From: a virus
Length of the DNA stretch: 64,000 nucleotides
Virus record (IMG/VR): IMGVR_UViG_3300036770_008728
Location: 1 to 64,000 of that record
Direction: 5' to 3' (one strand)
The stretch's first letter is position 1, and the number at the start of each line of letters is the position of its first letter. The position numbers and the translations under genes are program-made. Of the stretch, positions 18,801 to 25,738 are shown in pieces. The notes beneath the pieces were generated by a model. That model made no database searches. It was not told the origin of the DNA and saw nothing but the letters and a program-made list of their open reading frames with translations.

Positions 18801-18839
18801 GTCCTGAACACCAAGATCGAGAATTACGTCTTTGGTCAT
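12840..18839 (-). CDS. H: Tail tape measure protein (gpH-like, TP901 family)
   Basis: 1999 residues. Residues 1-600 are mostly charged, Gln/Ala-rich coiled coil. About 640-880 hold the TP901-type tape-measure region, with FIVELDKNFAQLQAIL and SAVDLATSAMGVFNF. About 960-1045 form a hydrophobic Ala/Gly-rich stretch that could insert in the host membrane. The remainder is helical, with an Ala-rich C-terminal region. The protein sets tail length; lambda gpH (853 residues) gives about 135 nm, so this one suggests a tail near 300 nm. The start has the leader AAGGATTAACAAAC. Confidence 0.95.
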   Translation of the reverse strand: MTKDVILDLGVQDGGTLKAAAEQIKQLDQSILATIRDVEKLSTKLANLGKGAKSGTARETTEAELKSLNTKLAELLRDQATARRAGKSSADAIYNNLQDPAQKAAVKMQLEAFKKSLDQQLTTQKEVLGQMSQKFQQELIRQRRQIEAEIRNSQKEAAQRGRQSRISQIAGDSKYPEQYLRGLPAYEVKATRAAAAQLLKQSSDLGNKMGMKAASNALETIDKYMSDKAAPGLRRRQEQLAAAVGNKAALNSLIAGSNTEDLKVLIKTARKTASTEAQQFGNSGKAQDYAQLANSLQTALQQMAPAVQQLKAFATQANTAAGRKQLVATLQKEDPAYLKAQQSALNRQARSAFSDGDKKTGNQYAKSAELVGKVLADISNPSTGRLEELKRLSGLKTDQSFQSQLDALVRGKSISALEQLKVDANTLYKNDRATQGESERLRLVLDRLSRALDELQPKSGGKATAAPTATQTQAQLLNQRLGTYASSRYDGRYLPDASRLSGLALTDLENFKRGADERLRAQQLRVDQAAATNGNVKAEVESLNLLKEQLRTLEQQLTIKRQLGNTAAKQNDPAYRQAQQEKAAQQAAERDSYAANRARVLSQINQNQIRRDVDGGADMFRNQAMLLRNYAVLGGGVAAGYSTGNFIVELDKNFAQLQAILALTYNDMEKVKGSLIEISELTKFDAVEVVDTAVILGQAGLSKDQILEALPGITLFATAVGTDLKSAVDLATSAMGVFNFEATRMPEIVDKLTISINQSKLNLDKVSLGLQYAGNIAEQSNVSFEDTVAALAAMANSGVKSGSTLGTGLRQILITLQKPTEGFKKKIFDLGLTMEDLDLRTYSLTDVMAKLSSSGFTVVDAMETMEVRAANAYGAFANNIQTARDITTAMNQSGAAAGANAVQMGALANQWARFTSIGKSVFYDALAPMIEVLTDLVRLTADLVSNLKGAGPLLNGLLAIGATRLAVGGVVGVGKLAGRVLGGGKSGIPGSDSGVGTAAAIATTAALSSTASTSAVLAVVRTVLGGPWIWGLSGVAALTAYAMSSNNRSARLQQPLDMAKFESNQIQARLDRYSAGTKSVDSIISDAYYKRGALEDAKTGPEMMRQFVGQLNSELKNLGFYMEETNPAFDTLIGKLEELRGRMIAFTEIDLARQSDAARNEAKAQFGLLAGYQGQSQSGQGIMGPQNRYTTSVVSTFNPELANFLGLKANNRQFNTGDSPFTKLLSAGKGLNLNSPREDIVALEKTLKGRLTDLILLTQEMDAKPELLKARANANYVKPESVMAELELAKKDIEGQIQIVDDILNQLQKSDRLPQQQQIVAIVEAVKRQFGARANTFVESVAERNGQISKQYGKDALGLYRGLTEYRGQSETEARGLNQEIKAFVQTELAKSKLPAELLNKVLTDSRYPEFINGALAKTRSAQSSAAPSALRSLKRQNRAEGGSVEAELELRELELSDANNLKDIERLEKAIAALLRKQSALQLEISKAEAGEDLTQLEQIQASSRDALDSRLGSNAENANRQRARLQAGSLFAKGDFRLSGVSRTYSKEIARAADQYFDKTNAEESARLKAQLAAAEKEKNRADELKRQADKLVGRADDAGLGSEGQKQAYLLSIPLIERASQTAVRSMQQEISAYQADNRVKQARVSELTAALPNMSVAEARRYQEEINKLTPTIEDNNKKIQELQGSIDKNTYETGQQTNAMRGNAAMAELRDKPFLSQDRRRVQAIVKGGSYQTDKQILAGEGEFTSAGTAAGGLGQQARNAFDYALTQSSKAYEGMDGLTEAALGLKSVLDGAGSSLGNFFTQFATGSMTAGESFRGFAASILQSLTDVAMQIAANALMQQLISFAISSFAPKMDLSMATGAQPLWNGGQVGAPKRYASGGLITSGMQTRDSTLVHAAQGEFVLRRAAVQALGVDTVRTLNNMDRGSVKSLEAMPSGERSESSGREAVVNVWVVSEDEKANSMDENSMLVVVNKALMRDSTTKKLVKRISTGDM

Positions 18840-18857
18840 GTTTGTTAATCCTTATTT

Positions 18858-19528
18858 TTATCCGAAGACGGAAGCAAACGCCGCATCCATTTGAGCCGCT
18901 GTTTGAGGCTCAAAGGCCCTCTTAGGCGTTGGAGTACCGTTACCCTTGCCGCCCCCCAGCGCTTGATTTATCACTTTGACCAGTGCTTCAAACTGCTGGT
19001 GGTGCCCAATCATAAACTCGCCGGATTTAATTCGAAGTTTGTAGCGCAAATCGGCATAAGTGAAAGTCCAGTAGATCCGCAGAACCTGACTTGGGACCAC
19101 ATCAAAGGACCAACAAATTTGCTCTTCAAAGTTCAGTTTTTCATACCACTCACGAAAAACGGTTAACCCTTCAGAATCTCCGCGTTTGTCCGCGTCTGAA
19201 GCTCCTGCTGACACTTCAGACGTTTGATAAAAAAATCCTGCAGATGTGCCACCACCCAAGCCAATAAGAGTTCACCCTGCTCAATGGTTAGCTGGAAATC
19301 TTCAGAGTCCGGATTATAAGCCTTGGTGATTTTGCCCTCACCATCCCGAATACTTAGAGCAAGTGCAAAGACAGCATCCCTTAGGGAGGCTTCACTCTGT
19401 AACAGGGGGAGGTCTTGAATACTACCGCCGATTGCGGAGATTTGATTGAGCAGGCCAAAACTCATAAAGAGCTTTTTATCGGTGCCATTTGCAAATTGAA
19501 TAGTGAGATGTGCCGACGGAGCTGTCAT
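18858..19528 (-). CDS. GT: Tail assembly chaperone GT fusion, made by -1 frameshift
   Basis: gpG-like residues 1-100 joined to the downstream frame (reaching 18858) by a -1 shift on T_TTT_TTT, giving about 223 residues. The downstream frame has no credible start of its own: only a TTG with no Shine-Dalgarno near 19259. In lambda, G and GT hold the tape measure and recruit the tail-tube protein before the tube polymerises. The gene lies between V and H, exactly as in lambda. Confidence 0.85.
19163..19528 (-). CDS. G: Tail assembly chaperone (gpG-like)
   Basis: 121 residues. The start at 19528 is set by the leader AGGATTAACAGAC, and the longer open frame to 19612 runs through the preceding terminator. 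It ends normally at 19163 when ribosomes do not shift. Size and place between major tail protein and tape measure match lambda G. Confidence 0.85.
   Translation of the reverse strand: MTAPSAHLTIQFANGTDKKLFMSFGLLNQISAIGGSIQDLPLLQSEASLRDAVFALALSIRDGEGKITKAYNPDSEDFQLTIEQGELLLAWVVAHLQDFFIKRLKCQQELQTRTNAEILKG
19229..19235 (-). promoter_or_regulatory. Slippery heptamer for programmed -1 frameshift
   Basis: On the minus strand the G frame reads GAT-TTT-TTT-ATC. The seven Ts form T_TTT_TTT in the X_XXY_YYZ phase; after slipping, reading continues TAT-CAA-ACG (YQTSEV...), the only way into the T frame. No stimulatory structure was verified. Confidence 0.8.
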
Positions 19529-19577
19529 GTCTGTTAATCCTATAGTTGTCGTCATAATAGTAAACCACAGGACCAGA

Positions 19578-19606
19578 ACAAAAAAGCCCCGAGCAATCGG
19601 GGCTTT
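19578..19606 (-). terminator. Rho-independent terminator after the major tail protein gene
   Basis: On the minus strand AAGCCCCGATTGCTCGGGGC is followed by TTTTTTG. It sits between the tail tube gene and gpG, which restarts with its own leader, and could reduce expression of everything downstream relative to the tube protein. Confidence 0.85.
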
Positions 19607-19622
19607 AATCACCAGGGAGCGG

Positions 19623-20423
19623 TTAGACCAATGCTGACTTAACCGTATCTTTCGCCAAGCTGGCCACCCGGTTAGTGAAGTCAGAATAGTACTTGTCAGT
19701 ACTCACCAACTGCATTGGGCGCCACTCTAAAGGCATATTGCCATAGTTGTCGGTCTGGAACGCCATGTTCAGACCTGACGTGATCCGAATACGTGGGAAC
19801 AACAGCGCAATCCAGGTACCATCAGCCAGCTGACCCGTAACCTTGGCCGCGTATTCCGTGGCTTCGTTTGTTGAACCCATAGCCAGGACGTCACAACGCG
19901 AAATCACAGTACCAATCGGGAACTGACGAGTACCCGTATCACATTCAACAATTAAGTTCGGCGTGATAGCGGTCACTTTACCGATGTTAATGTTTTGGCT
20001 GTTTGGCTCACGCAGCATCACGGTATTGCCGATGGCATAGGCTTGAGGTGACGCCGGACTATCCGTTGTAAACGTGTGTAACTTGGCGTTCAGCGTACTC
20101 AGGGCCGTCGAGGTTTTTGGTGTACCCGGCACATCCACAAAACCCGAACCGTCCAAGCTCAGTGCATAAGCCAAGTTCTTAGACGTGTATTCGTAGAGTT
20201 CACAGGAAGCACGAGCAGTACTGCCCGCATTACGGATATGCACCAGCGTATTAGAAATACCCTGACCAAGTTCTACCTGATCACGAGTTACTTCACACAC
20301 GAAGTTTTTGACCAGACCCACGGAGTTTAAGTCTGGAGTGAATTCGTACAGCTTGTCCCGAGGTCCAATCATAACCTCAGCAGTGCCTAACATAAAATTG
20401 GTCGTGCGAGCTTCACCGGCCAT
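19623..20423 (-). CDS. V: Major tail tube protein (gpV-like)
   Basis: 266 residues, similar in length to lambda gpV (246). Mixed beta-rich sequence with no transmembrane segment, consistent with a ring-forming tube protein; it would polymerise along the tape measure. The assignment rests on position immediately before the G/GT frameshift pair, a strong leader (AAGGATTAACAAAC) and its own terminator. Confidence 0.82.
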   Translation of the reverse strand: MAGEARTTNFMLGTAEVMIGPRDKLYEFTPDLNSVGLVKNFVCEVTRDQVELGQGISNTLVHIRNAGSTARASCELYEYTSKNLAYALSLDGSGFVDVPGTPKTSTALSTLNAKLHTFTTDSPASPQAYAIGNTVMLREPNSQNINIGKVTAITPNLIVECDTGTRQFPIGTVISRCDVLAMGSTNEATEYAAKVTGQLADGTWIALLFPRIRITSGLNMAFQTDNYGNMPLEWRPMQLVSTDKYYSDFTNRVASLAKDTVKSALV

Positions 20424-20477
20424 GTTTGTTAATCCTTCAATTGTGATAAAATCAGCTATAAACGGAACAATATAATC

Positions 20478-20819
20478 ATGCTAAAAAATATAGCCGTTAG
20501 CGTCCCGAGTGAGGTGTATGAAATACTGAATTCAATGACAGTATCATCACCCCGGTCATTACTCAGTATAAAGTTACTGAGAGCCTTTTTCAAAGAGAAC
20601 CCACCGCTTCGGGATATGTCAGGCCTTTTGGACCAAGACACGCATTCCTTCACTCTGCGCATTCCCCAGGATCTCATCGAACAACTGGAGCGGTTTGCTA
20701 ACCGTATGGCCTACAACCGCCATACGGCTCTGCTGGTCGCTCTGGTCGCTCAGATTGCTGCAGAGCAGCCTTACTTCAGAGAACCGACATCAATGCCGGC
20801 CGGTAACGTAAAGTGGTAA
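20478..20819 (+). CDS. Double ribbon-helix-helix DNA-binding protein on the opposite strand (moron-like)
   Basis: 113 residues. Two ribbon-helix-helix-like segments are visible: residues about 3-38 (KNIAVSVPSEVYEILNS...) and 52-92 (HSFTLRIPQDLIEQLERFAN...), each a short beta strand followed by two helices. It is the only convincing plus-strand gene within the 30-kb minus-strand structural block and overlaps the convergent gene 20771-21283 by 49 bp. There is no leader; TATAAT lies at 20470 region just before the ATG. Likely a separately expressed regulator or moron. Its target is unknown. Confidence 0.72.
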   Translation: MLKNIAVSVPSEVYEILNSMTVSSPRSLLSIKLLRAFFKENPPLRDMSGLLDQDTHSFTLRIPQDLIEQLERFANRMAYNRHTALLVALVAQIAAEQPYFREPTSMPAGNVKW

Positions 20820-21283
20820 GCCATAGTAGGTGTTACTGCCCAAGGCTGGCCACAATACTCAGCTTCGCTTAACATAAATTCAATGCAGGATAGTTTATCC
20901 AACTGATTGAATTTCTCTGCGAGACCTAACGCAAAACCCAAAAGATGCGACGTATCATATTCTGTCGCTGCCTTAGCTTTCGCACGATAACCCTCCAGAG
21001 CTTTTTGCTTATCACGCACGGCCAATAACCGGATTTCGACCCGACCGTTGTAACGCTTTAAAAACTCAGCAATCGGAGTTTCAACTACCCGATTGTGGGT
21101 TTCTTTTAAATGTTTCTGACCCAGTACCTTGAGCTTGAAAAGAGCACTAAATGAACCCTTGGATTCAATGGCTACTTCGCGCTCACGGTCATACACAGCG
21201 CCATGGCTGAACTTACCCGTGAGCCGGATTAACCAGCTTACGGGATGATTCCCAATGGCGAACAACGTTTCTACATACTGCAC
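20771..21283 (-). CDS. Possible permuted NlpC/P60 (YiiX-like) cysteine hydrolase
   Basis: 170 residues. His27 in KFSHGAVYD followed much later by Cys133 in LSCIEFM gives the permuted His-first, Cys-last order of YiiX/LRAT-type hydrolases, with E40 a possible third residue. GTG start with AGGAGG five bases upstream. It lies between head-tail joining genes and the major tail protein gene and overlaps the convergent RHH gene. Catalysis is inferred from motif order only; a structural role is possible. Confidence 0.5.
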   Translation of the reverse strand: MQYVETLFAIGNHPVSWLIRLTGKFSHGAVYDREREVAIESKGSFSALFKLKVLGQKHLKETHNRVVETPIAEFLKRYNGRVEIRLLAVRDKQKALEGYRAKAKAATEYDTSHLLGFALGLAEKFNQLDKLSCIEFMLSEAEYCGQPWAVTPTMAYHFTLPAGIDVGSLK

Positions 21284-21292
21284 AGGGACCTC

Positions 21293-21739
21293 CTAATTAA
21301 CGCTCTGGATTGAGGCTTGGAAAGTGATTCCCTGCATTGCTACTTGCGAGTTTTTCATAACGGGCATCAGTCGCGTGGTACCCATCATCTTCAACTCGCC
21401 AACCCTTTGGTTGTTATTGTCATAATATGGAATAACTGACCCCGGCTGCAGAACTTCAAAAATCACATTAAGCCGGCTCATCAAACGCATGTTGTTCGCA
21501 TCGTTGTAGGTGGCGCACACGATCATGGCGGACGTTGCGGACAAGGCTGAACCATCGTTGGCCGAGTACATCGCAAAGTTTTGCATCCCCACGAAATCAT
21601 TGCTCGGAAGCTCTACTTCACTGGCCAGCGCATCGAGGTTAATTGGCTCGACCGTCATCTGGTCGACGCTGGCGAATTCGCTGGCCATCTCCGTGATAAA
21701 CCGCAGCACCGACTGGTGAGTAAATTCAAGCTTATTCAT
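21293..21739 (-). CDS. Head-tail joining / tail terminator candidate (gpU position)
   Basis: 148 residues with no membrane segment. The ATG overlaps the stop of the upstream gene (TAATG). By order it falls where lambda U (tail terminator) is found, shortly before the major tail protein gene. No motif confirms this. Confidence 0.5.
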   Translation of the reverse strand: MNKLEFTHQSVLRFITEMASEFASVDQMTVEPINLDALASEVELPSNDFVGMQNFAMYSANDGSALSATSAMIVCATYNDANNMRLMSRLNVIFEVLQPGSVIPYYDNNNQRVGELKMMGTTRLMPVMKNSQVAMQGITFQASIQSVN

Positions 21740-22161
21740 TAAAACCTCTGGTCTTCTAATCGTTCTGAAATACGATCCAGCATTTCCCCAAAGAATGGGT
21801 CTATCACCGACCGGTCTTGGTCTCTCAAAAACATCAACGTGGCCGACGAGTGACTATTCATTCGGTTCAGAATGGGCATCATGGCCAATAAGAAGCCGTA
21901 CTCGTTGGATTCCACCTTTCTGAAAAACGTGTCTTCTACTCTGATTTTCATGGGGACCCGGATCAGCCCCTCAACAATGGCCCGCTCTACAGAAATCCGG
22001 CGCCGAGTTACGGGGTCGTAAAAGTATTCACCCTTAAAGTCCAGGTTCCCGCGGCCCACCACCAGACTTTGTTTACTGGTTTGCACACGACGAACTATCT
22101 CTGGAGGTACGATTTCCGACCACTTTGGAACTCGGTACTTTGGCTTCAGGCTATCCGTCAT
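21739..22161 (-). CDS. Head-tail joining region protein, unknown
   Basis: 140 residues, basic N-terminus (MTDSLKPKYRVPKWSEIVPP) and helical C-terminus. Its start overlaps the previous stop as ATGA. Position suggests a connector or tail-completion component; no family recognised. Confidence 0.5.
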   Translation of the reverse strand: MTDSLKPKYRVPKWSEIVPPEIVRRVQTSKQSLVVGRGNLDFKGEYFYDPVTRRRISVERAIVEGLIRVPMKIRVEDTFFRKVESNEYGFLLAMMPILNRMNSHSSATLMFLRDQDRSVIDPFFGEMLDRISERLEDQRF

Positions 22162-22691
22162 ACCCGCACATTCCGTCTTCGCTGGGCTTGTGCATCGTAA
22201 AGGCGCTGATCGGGTACATATCTTCCCAGTTCATAGCCCCGTTTAAACTGAAGTCCCCCGAACGCCATAAACAGGGTTTCAGCAATATTCGCTTGATTGC
22301 CCAGTTCACTCAGTAGCGCCACCAGCGATTTTTCTTTGGTTGGGCCATAGTAGTTCTGAAATTTCAGGGGATATTCACCCCCTGATTTGCGGTGATAAAA
22401 AAACTTCCGCTTAACGGTTTCATCCGACAGCGGGCGGTACTGGTAGATACCACCCATCCAATCGTTATTTACCCGGAACTGCTTTGATGAGCTAAAGCCT
22501 TCAACCGAATCCGCGATGGATTCAACACCCAGGCGACCAGAACCCGACACTGTTGCACTGATTTCTTCTTTTATCAGCGACGTGATCCGCTGCTCGACCG
22601 TTAAATTCACATCGGCTGCAGCCTGATGCTGAAGGCTTTTCAGAACCCCAAACAGTTGCTTGGATAGCGCGGCCATGACCGGGCCACTCAT
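22158..22691 (-). CDS. Head-tail joining region protein (gpZ-like position)
   Basis: 177 residues, helical and basic, ending in an Arg-rich tail (AQAQRRRNVRV). Coupled to the upstream gene by an ATGA overlap at 22688-22691. Lambda Z or HK97 gp10-type proteins occupy this place; the match is by position and size, not by motif. Confidence 0.5.
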   Translation of the reverse strand: MSGPVMAALSKQLFGVLKSLQHQAAADVNLTVEQRITSLIKEEISATVSGSGRLGVESIADSVEGFSSSKQFRVNNDWMGGIYQYRPLSDETVKRKFFYHRKSGGEYPLKFQNYYGPTKEKSLVALLSELGNQANIAETLFMAFGGLQFKRGYELGRYVPDQRLYDAQAQRRRNVRV

Positions 22692-23173
22692 GAGCCAACC
22701 TCGACCCGGTATACGCCGTTTAGAAGCGCCACATGGCTGACACGTAGGCCATTTATCTTGTGATTCGTCGTCGCCGGGTACGCCATGTAGTAAACGAGCT
22801 GAGGGACTTTCAGGCCCAGAACTTCCGAACTACTGACTAAATCCTGACAAACCTGAACTTTAATTGCAGGACCATCCACAGGGTTCCCTTTCATCTGGGT
22901 CACTGGATTGATGGTGGTGAGAATTTCACGAATGGTGACTTCTGCGTTCAGCTCTAATGCTGCAAACACAGTGCTGTCAGAGTTCAAATGGTGGTTTGCC
23001 AACACAAAAGCCGGCCGGCCACGTTGGTAAAGAAACTCTCCGGGCTTAACCGCCGAACCGTCAAGGATATGAACAAGGCTTTTCACCGGACCCAGTAGGC
23101 GAAACCCGTCTGCCGGTTTGGTCAGTACCGCAGAAACGTTTTTATTTCCAATCCGGTACTTCCGATGGTCCAT
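22688..23173 (-). CDS. Head completion/joining protein, unknown
   Basis: 161 residues from the ATG at 23173; a GTG three codons upstream is also possible. The gene overlaps its neighbours at both ends, so it belongs to the tightly coupled head-tail block. Mixed alpha/beta sequence without a recognised domain. Confidence 0.5.
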   Translation of the reverse strand: MDHRKYRIGNKNVSAVLTKPADGFRLLGPVKSLVHILDGSAVKPGEFLYQRGRPAFVLANHHLNSDSTVFAALELNAEVTIREILTTINPVTQMKGNPVDGPAIKVQVCQDLVSSSEVLGLKVPQLVYYMAYPATTNHKINGLRVSHVALLNGVYRVEVGS

Positions 23174-23174
23174 G

Positions 23175-23873
23175 TTATTCACCCGTCAGCGGGTCAGTGA
23201 CTGAGACCACCGTCAGAAGCGGTTCATAGTCATCCACTGGTACGTAATTGAAGTGAGTCACTAACAACGACTGGAACTGGGCATACAGTTCGCCCTGCAG
23301 CTTCACATAGTCAATGCTCTGCCGGGTCATTTTGTGGTCATCTACTTCTCGGGTTTTCAGTAAACGCAAAGGCAGAGTAGGGATCTGGCTTATGGCCACA
23401 TGCAGCAAAAGGGCCTTGTTTGCATGACTGACCTTACTGACATCTGTAAAAAGGTCCTGATTCAGGATTTCAGAAACCTCCAGATAGCCGGCATAGATAT
23501 CAAATACTGAATCTGGTAGCTCCTCGTTTGAGGCTCCCAGCAGATTCCGCACTTGTAATGGTGTGACTGTGATTGGTTTGAAACGCACCACGCGAACCGG
23601 TGAGCTCCAAGTGATTTGCTGGCTTGCCGAAACAAACGTCACTTCCATAAACAGGAATTTAGACAGCTCATTTGAGTCCAACGAAAAATTGCTGGCCGGA
23701 ACTAACCAGTCCGGCTCAGCCAAATCCAGATAAACCTTGTTACCCAGAGCCACACCAGACACATCACGCAGTACTACAAACAGGTCCTCTGCGGGATCTG
23801 GTGTGTAGAACTCATCATTTACCAGAAATTCCTTTTGTAATTTCAATGGTGTCTGTGTGCGAATTTCGATCAT
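23175..23873 (-). CDS. Putative head-tail connector/adaptor
   Basis: 232 residues. The N-terminal 110 residues look beta-rich; the C-terminal half (from about TPLQVRNLLG) is helical, resembling the helical connector proteins that bind under the portal. The start overlaps the previous stop (TAATG). Function inferred from place after the capsid genes. Confidence 0.45.
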   Translation of the reverse strand: MIEIRTQTPLKLQKEFLVNDEFYTPDPAEDLFVVLRDVSGVALGNKVYLDLAEPDWLVPASNFSLDSNELSKFLFMEVTFVSASQQITWSSPVRVVRFKPITVTPLQVRNLLGASNEELPDSVFDIYAGYLEVSEILNQDLFTDVSKVSHANKALLLHVAISQIPTLPLRLLKTREVDDHKMTRQSIDYVKLQGELYAQFQSLLVTHFNYVPVDDYEPLLTVVSVTDPLTGE

Positions 23874-24406
23874 TATTTTTTGCCCTTGTTGGCGCCAGCG
23901 TCGGCTTCTTCCTGAGCCTTTTTCGCAGCTTCAGCAGCCGCGGCAGCATCGGCTTCTTCCTGAGTCTTTTTCGCAGCTTCAGCAGCCGCGGCAGCATCGG
24001 CTTCTTCCTTGGCCTTTTTCGCAGCTTCAGCCGCAGCGGCAGCGTCGGCTTCTTCCTTGGCCTTTTTCGCAGCTTCAGCCGCAGCGGCAGCGTCGGCTTC
24101 TTCCTGAGCCTTTTTCGCAGCTTCAGCTGTAGCCTGTTCGTCTTCCACATCACCACTCAGAATGGCTTTGAATGACGCTACGGCCAGTTCGAAATCACCC
24201 TCAGCGGCCTGATAGCATTTCAACCATTCAGCATCCGTGGCATGACCTGGCAGTTCTTCAGCCACACAGAGCTTTACCTGACCACGAGCAATATTCTGAT
24301 CCAGAAAACTGGATTTCGACACGACCGAAGGCCGGTCATGGTGATATTCGTCACCGTTAAAGTCCGTCAGATAAACCGGACCAACTGTTTCAACTAAACA
24401 CTTCAT
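23873..24406 (-). CDS. Capsid-region protein with Ala/Lys/Glu repeat tail (FI-like position)
   Basis: 177 residues. Residues 1-90 form a small domain; residues about 92-171 are five 16-residue repeats of the type AEAAKK-(A/T)-(Q/K)-EEADAAAA, predicted to be one long charged helix, TolA-like in composition. Lambda FI, an acidic packaging helper, is found at the same place behind the major capsid gene, but no sequence match was seen. The ATG has GGAG upstream. Confidence 0.6.
   Translation of the reverse strand: MKCLVETVGPVYLTDFNGDEYHHDRPSVVSKSSFLDQNIARGQVKLCVAEELPGHATDAEWLKCYQAAEGDFELAVASFKAILSGDVEDEQATAEAAKKAQEEADAAAAAEAAKKAKEEADAAAAAEAAKKAKEEADAAAAAEAAKKTQEEADAAAAAEAAKKAQEEADAGANKGKK
23893..24132. 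repeat. Five tandem 48-bp coding repeats
   Basis: The repeat tail of the 23873-24406 gene is encoded by five nearly identical 48-bp units, differing mainly at codons for A/T and Q/K and at silent GCC/GCT positions. High DNA identity suggests recent expansion and a site for copy-number change by slippage or recombination. Confidence 0.85.
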
Positions 24407-24424
24407 AGAAGCTCCAGAAGTACT

Positions 24425-24444
24425 GGGAGGTCCGAAGACCTCCC
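24425..24444 (-). other. Stable UUCG hairpin behind the major capsid gene
   Basis: On the minus strand GGGAGGTC-TTCG-GACCTCCC is an 8-bp stem capped by a C(UUCG)G tetraloop, between the capsid stop codon and the next gene. There is no U-tract, so an mRNA stabiliser, processing site or partial terminator is more likely than a full terminator. Confidence 0.6.
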
Positions 24445-24459
24445 TTATTAGTTCAAGGC

Positions 24460-25677
24460 TTACGCCATGTTCAACACAGTGCGGGTATCACCAAAGATCA
24501 GCTTGTAACCTGAGTTGATAGTGCGTGTGTAGGTGATAGTCTGGTTCTTAATGGCTTGCTCAGACTCACGGATATCTGAGTTCGCTTCAATCAGCTCTTC
24601 CAGAGTATCTGCACGGCTGTAACAAATCAGTTTGTTCGCCGGAGCTGCAGACGCCAGTTTGAAAGACACGCCTTTCAGCAAGTCCATGGCCAGGCTGACT
24701 TTCGGCGCACCTTTCTCTTGCAGGTGCTCTGCAACAGACTTATTGGCCGTGGTTGGGTTGAACATCAGGAACAGTTCCAGATACATGTCCAGGTTACCCA
24801 CCATGGTATCCACTGGGGTACCGGCTTTGGCACGGGCTACCAGGAACTTCATCAGCGCGATGTAGTTGTCTTTCAGCGTTTTACCAGCAGAGAAGTCCGC
24901 ACCATGCACAGACAGGTTAACTACTGGAGCCGCACTATAAACCGCATCGCCATTAATGAGTTGGCCTACCGCAGCAGAGACTTTACTGATTTGCAGCTGA
25001 CGTTCTACGCGGGCAGCGTAAGGCTTCAAAATGTCCATTGCTACACGGCGTTCGAACTCATAGGTGGTACGAATCGCAGAACCATGTTTATAGAAACGAA
25101 CGTTGTTTTCAGTCGCTGTGATGTCATACACAGGAATGCTGGCGCCTTCAGCGATCATCGAAGTACTACGGGCTTCTTGTGAATCCTGCAGGATTGCACG
25201 AGTCAGAACTTCCGTACCACGAATGGTCCGTGTCTGGGCTACGAGACCTTCCGTCGATTCCATTTCATCCATGCGGGTTTCCCAGCGAAGCATGTCATCA
25301 ATGACTTCTGGAAACAGGGCACGAGTACCCGGCTTGAAGTTGAAGGTATCCGCTGCAGCTTCTAACAGGATGCCCTGTTTGAAATCCTGGCGAGTTGGTA
25401 AGCCTAAGTGCATCAGCGCAGCTTCGTAACCACTTAAATGGTCGCCACCGGCTAACAGATATGGATTGATCTGTTGGTTGTTTACTTCAATCGTAGACTT
25501 TGGAATATCTACGGCTAAGGTCAGGTAATCGCGCAGGTTCAAACCATATTCTTTGGCCTTGGAGCAAAGAATATGGCCGGCTTGAGCAGATTTGAACGTA
25601 TCTTCAGATGCGATATCACCCAGAACTAAAGCCAATGGTTGGCGCTGGATCTCGGTTAAACGACGGTATGCTGTCAT
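24460..25677 (-). CDS. Major capsid protein (HK97-fold type)
   Basis: 405 residues, the shell-forming protein. Position after portal, protease/scaffold and decoration genes, length, and the long mixed domain ending YTRTINSGYKLIFGDTRTVLNMA fit lambda E/HK97-type major capsid proteins. The leader AGGATTAACAAGC stands before its ATG and a UUCG hairpin follows it, as expected for a strongly expressed gene. Confidence 0.85.
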   Translation of the reverse strand: MTAYRRLTEIQRQPLALVLGDIASEDTFKSAQAGHILCSKAKEYGLNLRDYLTLAVDIPKSTIEVNNQQINPYLLAGGDHLSGYEAALMHLGLPTRQDFKQGILLEAAADTFNFKPGTRALFPEVIDDMLRWETRMDEMESTEGLVAQTRTIRGTEVLTRAILQDSQEARSTSMIAEGASIPVYDITATENNVRFYKHGSAIRTTYEFERRVAMDILKPYAARVERQLQISKVSAAVGQLINGDAVYSAAPVVNLSVHGADFSAGKTLKDNYIALMKFLVARAKAGTPVDTMVGNLDMYLELFLMFNPTTANKSVAEHLQEKGAPKVSLAMDLLKGVSFKLASAAPANKLICYSRADTLEELIEANSDIRESEQAIKNQTITYTRTINSGYKLIFGDTRTVLNMA

Positions 25678-25708
25678 GCTTGTTAATCCTATTCTAATTT
25701 TAGTGGAG

Positions 25709-25723
25709 GCGGGCTAGGCCCGC
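25709..25723. other. Hairpin between decoration and capsid genes
   Basis: GCGGGC-TAG-GCCCGC, a 6-bp GC stem in the 61-bp gap before the capsid leader. It lacks a U-tract on the minus strand and may act as a weak terminator or RNA-processing site. Confidence 0.4.
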
Positions 25724-25738
25724 ACGACCAACGAGCTG

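Noticed and set aside
18858-19259. Independent gene for the T frame.
   Set aside because: The only start near its beginning is TTG with no ribosome site; the -1 slippery site explains its translation better.
23893-24132. CRISPR-like array.
   Set aside because: The 48-bp units are contiguous, without unique spacers, and keep one reading frame: they are coding tandem repeats.
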